A stretch of 64,000 bases of DNA from positions 31,756,692-31,820,691 of the forward strand of contig CM051458.1 in the NCBI GenBank assembly GCA_028274465.1, written 5' to 3'. Source of the DNA: Plantago ovata (taxonomy: Eukaryota > Streptophyta > Magnoliopsida > Lamiales > Plantaginaceae). Below the pieces are notes generated by a model. The model was not told the origin of the DNA. It ran no database searches and saw nothing but the letters and a program-made list of their open reading frames with translations. The position numbers and the translations under genes are program-made. Shown piece by piece: positions 60,403 to 64,000 of the stretch (the stretch's first letter is position 1; every line of letters starts with the position of its first letter).

Positions 60403-61440
60403 ATGTCCGAGAGGAGCGACGACAGCCAGAACATATCGGCCGCTGGTGAGTATGGGAGCGACCATACTACGTCGCCCGATACGTCAGACGTATCGGCGAC
60501 CTTCCTCGATGATACGATAGAGGAGGATGTCGAGGAGCCTCAGCTCGAGCGAGGTGGCGAGCGGGCTGCCGAGGAGGATGAAGAGACTGAGAGTGAAGAG
60601 GACCTCTATCAGTTGGTGACCAGGAAGAGGCGTCGTACCGAGGACGACGACTTTATCGACGACCGTACCGAGGCGGAAGGTGGTCCCCGCAACCCTGGTG
60701 TATCTGCGGAGTTGATTACTCGCGCTGCCCAAGTCCATGGGCGTAATTATGGGGCAGTTAACGTGGTCCCTCCTGCCGATATCCGGATCGAGGAGATGGA
60801 TGACACGGAGAGGCCGGAGTTGGCCTTGGCGCTTTATGAGGAGGGTGATCATTCGGCCCAGCGCGGGAAGGCTCCAATTCCTGTCCAGATCATCGATAGC
60901 GATGAGACGGAAGATGAGAGCGATGAGGATGATGAAGCGACCTCTCCTCGGACTAGTCCCCCTTCAAAGAGGGTTAGATTCCCTCCACAAACCACTAGGA
61001 GGGCTGTGATTACCGACGAGGAGGAGGATGAAGTTCCTCCGACGATCGGAGACACCCATAGGAGTGAAGCTGGTCCGAGCACTAGATCTCCTTCCTTCTC
61101 GGAGGGGCAAAGGCGTGCTATTAGAGACGCGAAGAGGTTCGCACGCGAGGAGGAGACCAGTTACCACTCCATCGATGCGACCACAATTGATTTTACGTTT
61201 CCGAGTGGGACCCGAGCACCCAATCCACTCGAGGACCCGGAGGGTGAGATGCGGCGTGCTCAGATGGCCGCTGATAAGAAAAAAGCTGAGAGGAGAGCGA
61301 GCAAGCGTTCTCGCCCCAGTAAGTCAAAAAAGGCGAAGGTTGTCAAGGAGCCCGAGCCTAAAACAACCAAGGCCGCTCAAAAGAAATTTACGAAGAGTGC
61401 TCGCACGGTTGTCTCCAGGTCGAAGAGTCTTTCTGTATGA
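60403..61440 (+). CDS. Antisense accessory ORF of Tat-like element T
   Basis: 345 codons on the strand opposite to gag-pol, between pol and the 3' LTR. The start chosen is MSERSDDSQ at 60403, one base after a splice acceptor; an in-frame ATG at 60388 would lie inside the intron. The protein is acidic and likely disordered in its first two thirds (EEDVEEPQLE, DETEDESDEDDEATS). It then has a short region IDFTFPSGTRAPNPLEDPEG and a strongly basic tail (KKKAERRASKRSRPSKSKKA) that looks like a nuclear localisation signal. No catalytic motif is seen. Extra ORFs, some antisense, at this position are known in Tat-lineage elements such as Grande; their function is not known. It overlaps the end of the opposite gag-pol frame by about 64 bp. 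Confidence 0.65.
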   Translation: MSERSDDSQNISAAGEYGSDHTTSPDTSDVSATFLDDTIEEDVEEPQLERGGERAAEEDEETESEEDLYQLVTRKRRRTEDDDFIDDRTEAEGGPRNPGVSAELITRAAQVHGRNYGAVNVVPPADIRIEEMDDTERPELALALYEEGDHSAQRGKAPIPVQIIDSDETEDESDEDDEATSPRTSPPSKRVRFPPQTTRRAVITDEEEDEVPPTIGDTHRSEAGPSTRSPSFSEGQRRAIRDAKRFAREEETSYHSIDATTIDFTFPSGTRAPNPLEDPEGEMRRAQMAADKKKAERRASKRSRPSKSKKAKVVKEPEPKTTKAAQKKFTKSARTVVSRSKSLSV

Positions 61441-63998
61441 TTGTCCTCGGGTTGGTACCCTTGGATTCTGAGGGTTTCCACCGCCACTTCTGCTGGTATG
61501 ACCGCCTCGGACCCATAAACTAGCGAGAAGGGAGTCTCTCTTGTAGCTGTTTTTGAAGTAGTGCGGTATGCCCACACCACTCCATCAAGCTCGTCGACCC
61601 AGTCCTTGTTGGTAGCGAACCTCTTCTGCAAGTTGTTGACAAGGATTTTGTTGATGGCAGTTTTAGGCACATCATCTTTGGCCATTTTGACCTGGTAGAA
61701 GCCCTGGTATGCATCCATGAAACTCAGGAGGGCACATCCAGCGGTGGAATCAACAAGCTGGTCGATCCGTGGGAGAGGGTATGGATCCTTCGGGCAAAAC
61801 TTGTTGAGCCTTGTAAAATTGTTGCACATTCGCCATTTCCCCGGACCTTTCTCCACGAGGACCACATTGCATACCCAGTCTGAGTATCTCACTTCTTTGA
61901 TGTGGCCAGCTTTAAGAAGCCTTTGTACTTCCGCTTCTATGATGGCATTATCTTCCGCACTGAAGTCTCTTCGCTTTTCTCTGATGTGGGTGATCGATGG
62001 GTCTACGTTCAGACGGTGAACGGCGACACGTGGGTCGATTCCCTTCAGGTCCTCGGTACTCCATGCGAAGATATCGTTGTTATCCTTCAAACATTGGATG
62101 AGTTTCATCCTGACTTCAGTGGCCATCTCTGTGCCAATTTTTGTGACCTTGTCGGCACTTCCTTCAACAATTTGGATTTCTTCTAGGGCTTCTCTTGCTT
62201 CAATTTTATTTTCCTCAAAGAATTTCTTCTTTTTGGAAGAGGGTGGGACTGGTGGAATCACTTGATACTCCTCGAGCTCCTTAACGGCTCCTACTAGAGT
62301 ATCCTTGTCTTTCTTCATGATTGCTTTTCTTCGCCTAAGTGACGGACTTGGCTTTTTTGATTTTCTCTTCACTCGCCGAACCGTGTAGAAACGATAAGGC
62401 GCATTGTGAACAAGGGGTGTCTCCTCGGGTGATTGCCCGGGGTTGGGTTCTCCAATGGCAACCCTTGAAGTGAACTTGGCTGACAAGGTGTAGCATTCCC
62501 ATGCTTCTCGTATGTCTCCTACTTCTTGTCCGATTCCCAAAGGAGTGGGGAATTTTAGCTTGTTGTGGACTGTGGACACTACGGCTCGGAATTGAGAGAG
62601 AGCGGGTCGGCCTAGGACTGCGAAATAATCAAATGGCATATCGACCACCACAAAAGGAACTTGTTGGGTTACCCGTCTAGGAGCGCTACCCATTGACACT
62701 GTGAGGTTGATCATTCCGAGCGGCATGATAGGTTGTCCTCCGAATCCTACCAATGCGCTCCTCACTTCTCTGAGCCCTTCCCTTGGGTTCATGTGCATCC
62801 TTTTCAAGGTTCCGGTGAAAATCAAGTTTGTCGAGCACCCAGTGTCGACGAGGATTCTACCCAACTTGTAGGATTGAACATCCAAGGACACTACAAGTGG
62901 GACGCAAGGATCATAGATGTTGCCTCCTCCGGCATGCTTCAGAGGTATCTCGCTATCATCGAAAGAGATAACGTTGGTGCCCGGTCGCGCGGCTTGAGCA
63001 TACTTCACATCTCGGACCCTGAGGTTGTCCGCAGTAATCTCCCTTTGATTACGAGTGTCGCCGCCGGCGGGTCCTCCCGCAATTGTGAGAGTGCGGATGC
63101 TTCCATTTACAGGGCGGTTCTCATAATTGTTGTAATTATGAATGTCGTCGTCCTGAGGGTTTCCTTGGTAAGGGTGTTCACTCCCGCTTTGAGGAGGTGG
63201 GGGCAGTAGTGCCAGGGGTTCCTCCTTCCGGATGTAGTTAACCAATTGACCGTTACGTATCATCCTCTCAATTTCGTTCTTGAGCTCGACACACTCATCT
63301 GAGGTGTGCCCTTTCCCTTTGTGAAACTTACAAAATTTTTCCGAGCTCTTGTTCCTTTGATTTTCCTTAATCGGGGGTGGCCACGAGACGTCTAGCTTCC
63401 TCGAGACTATATAGTTCAAGATGTCGGATCTTGGCCTATTCAAGTCTGTGTAGTTGCTATATCGTCTTGGAGGTGACCTTCTGGGAGGAGACCTCTTGTC
63501 TCTGAAATCATTTCTTGAGTTGCCCTCCTTGATCAACCCAAATTTTTGCTCTTTCCTCTGCTTCCCGGGATTTTGGGGGCGAGGAGGGTACTCCTTCTCT
63601 TTTTCTTTTTCTTTCCCTTTTTCCTTGGGAAGATTGGTTCTCACGGTGACCGTTCTTCGGAATTCCTCAGCTTCGAGGAAGTCCTTGCAAACTTTGGCAA
63701 GTTGTGCTTCATTCTCTATACACGATGCTGAGAGCACATCTTGGAATCTGATGTTGGTAGTGTTACCATACAAATATTCTTTCCTCTCATTGATCGAGTG
63801 ATCTTCAACTTGGAGGGCTGCTTCATGAAAGCGATTGATGAAGTCCCTCAAGTCTTCATTGTTTCTCTGGACAATTTCGGCCAAGTACCTCACCCGTCTC
63901 TTGGCGTTCATTACCTTCTCGAATCGTTTAGAGAACTCCTTACAGAGATCCCTATATGATTTGATGGATCGGTGAGGGAGGCGCGACCACCATTTCAT
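61377..63998 (-). mobile_element. Element T: Tat/Retand-like Ty3/gypsy gag-pol, incomplete
   Basis: One long minus-strand frame entering from the right edge. Parts seen: a gag capsid-like region (MKWWSRLPHRSIKSYRDLCK, LRDFINRFHEAALQVED), a CCHC-like knuckle (CKFHKGKGHTSDEC), and protease (ILVDTGCSTNLIF). These are followed by the N-terminal part of reverse transcriptase (GIDPRVAVHRLNVDP, KWRMCNNFTRLNKFCPKDPY, LLSFMDAYQGFYQVKMA) and a piece of integrase C-terminal sequence (VWAYRTTSKTATRETPFSLV). Large parts of a normal pol are absent, so the copy is broken and cannot be autonomous, although the remaining frame is open, which suggests a fairly recent loss or a non-autonomous family. The 5' LTR and gag start lie outside the window. 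Confidence 0.9.
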
Positions 63999-64000
63999 GG

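Overview
The window is repeat-dominated nuclear DNA of a flowering plant, most likely a eudicot. The evidence is intron-containing plant genes (an RZ-1 type glycine-rich RNA-binding protein and an F-box-like gene), plant retroelement lineages (Athila-like and Tat-like Ty3/gypsy, SIRE-like Ty1/copia), CACTA DNA transposons and plant LINE fragments. Two runs of exactly 100 N (11340-11439 and 57212-57311) are scaffold gaps, so the window is three contigs joined together.

Left part (1-29433): a three-level nest. A SIRE-like Ty1/copia element (B) was entered by an Athila-like Ty3/gypsy element (G), whose 3' LTR was entered in turn by a second Ty1/copia element (A). The nest appears twice across the first gap. 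Before the gap there is G, then a lone A LTR with TATTT target-site duplications on both sides, then a heavily broken copy of B. After the gap there is the A interior, the A 3' LTR with the same TATTT flank, then a cleaner copy of B running to its own 3' LTR at 29433. The simplest reading is two alleles of one locus, one with a solo LTR and one with the longer element, placed end to end by the assembly.

Middle part (29434-41325): element B sits in a minus-strand DUF4283/zinc-knuckle gag-like ORF (LINE ORF1 or a gag-only terminal-repeat element). Next to it is the only well-supported conserved host gene, an RZ-1 family RNA-binding protein on the minus strand (three coding exons, 283 residues, 4.3-kb first intron). 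A decayed LINE 3' fragment follows.

Right-middle part (41326-57211): a CACTA-type terminus at 41326 opens a region that holds a nearly complete CACTA element (42401-49960, TSD ATA, TNPA-like and tnp2 genes). Seventy-five bases further on is an intact three-exon F-box-like gene, followed by a dimeric 341-bp satellite-like array, a solo A-family LTR in reverse orientation (TSD TAAAT), and the C-terminal part of a second tnp2 gene cut by a reverse B-family LTR that runs into the second gap. These parts may all lie inside one larger CACTA element.

Right part (57312-64000): two near-identical gypsy LTRs face each other, forming an inverted repeat that begins at the gap. The second belongs to a minus-strand Tat-like Ty3/gypsy element with a 66-bp tandem repeat, an antisense accessory ORF with its own TATA box and 5' UTR intron, and an incomplete gag-pol that leaves the window.

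I see no CRISPR array, rRNA gene or tRNA gene. All percentages and boundaries are by-eye readings.
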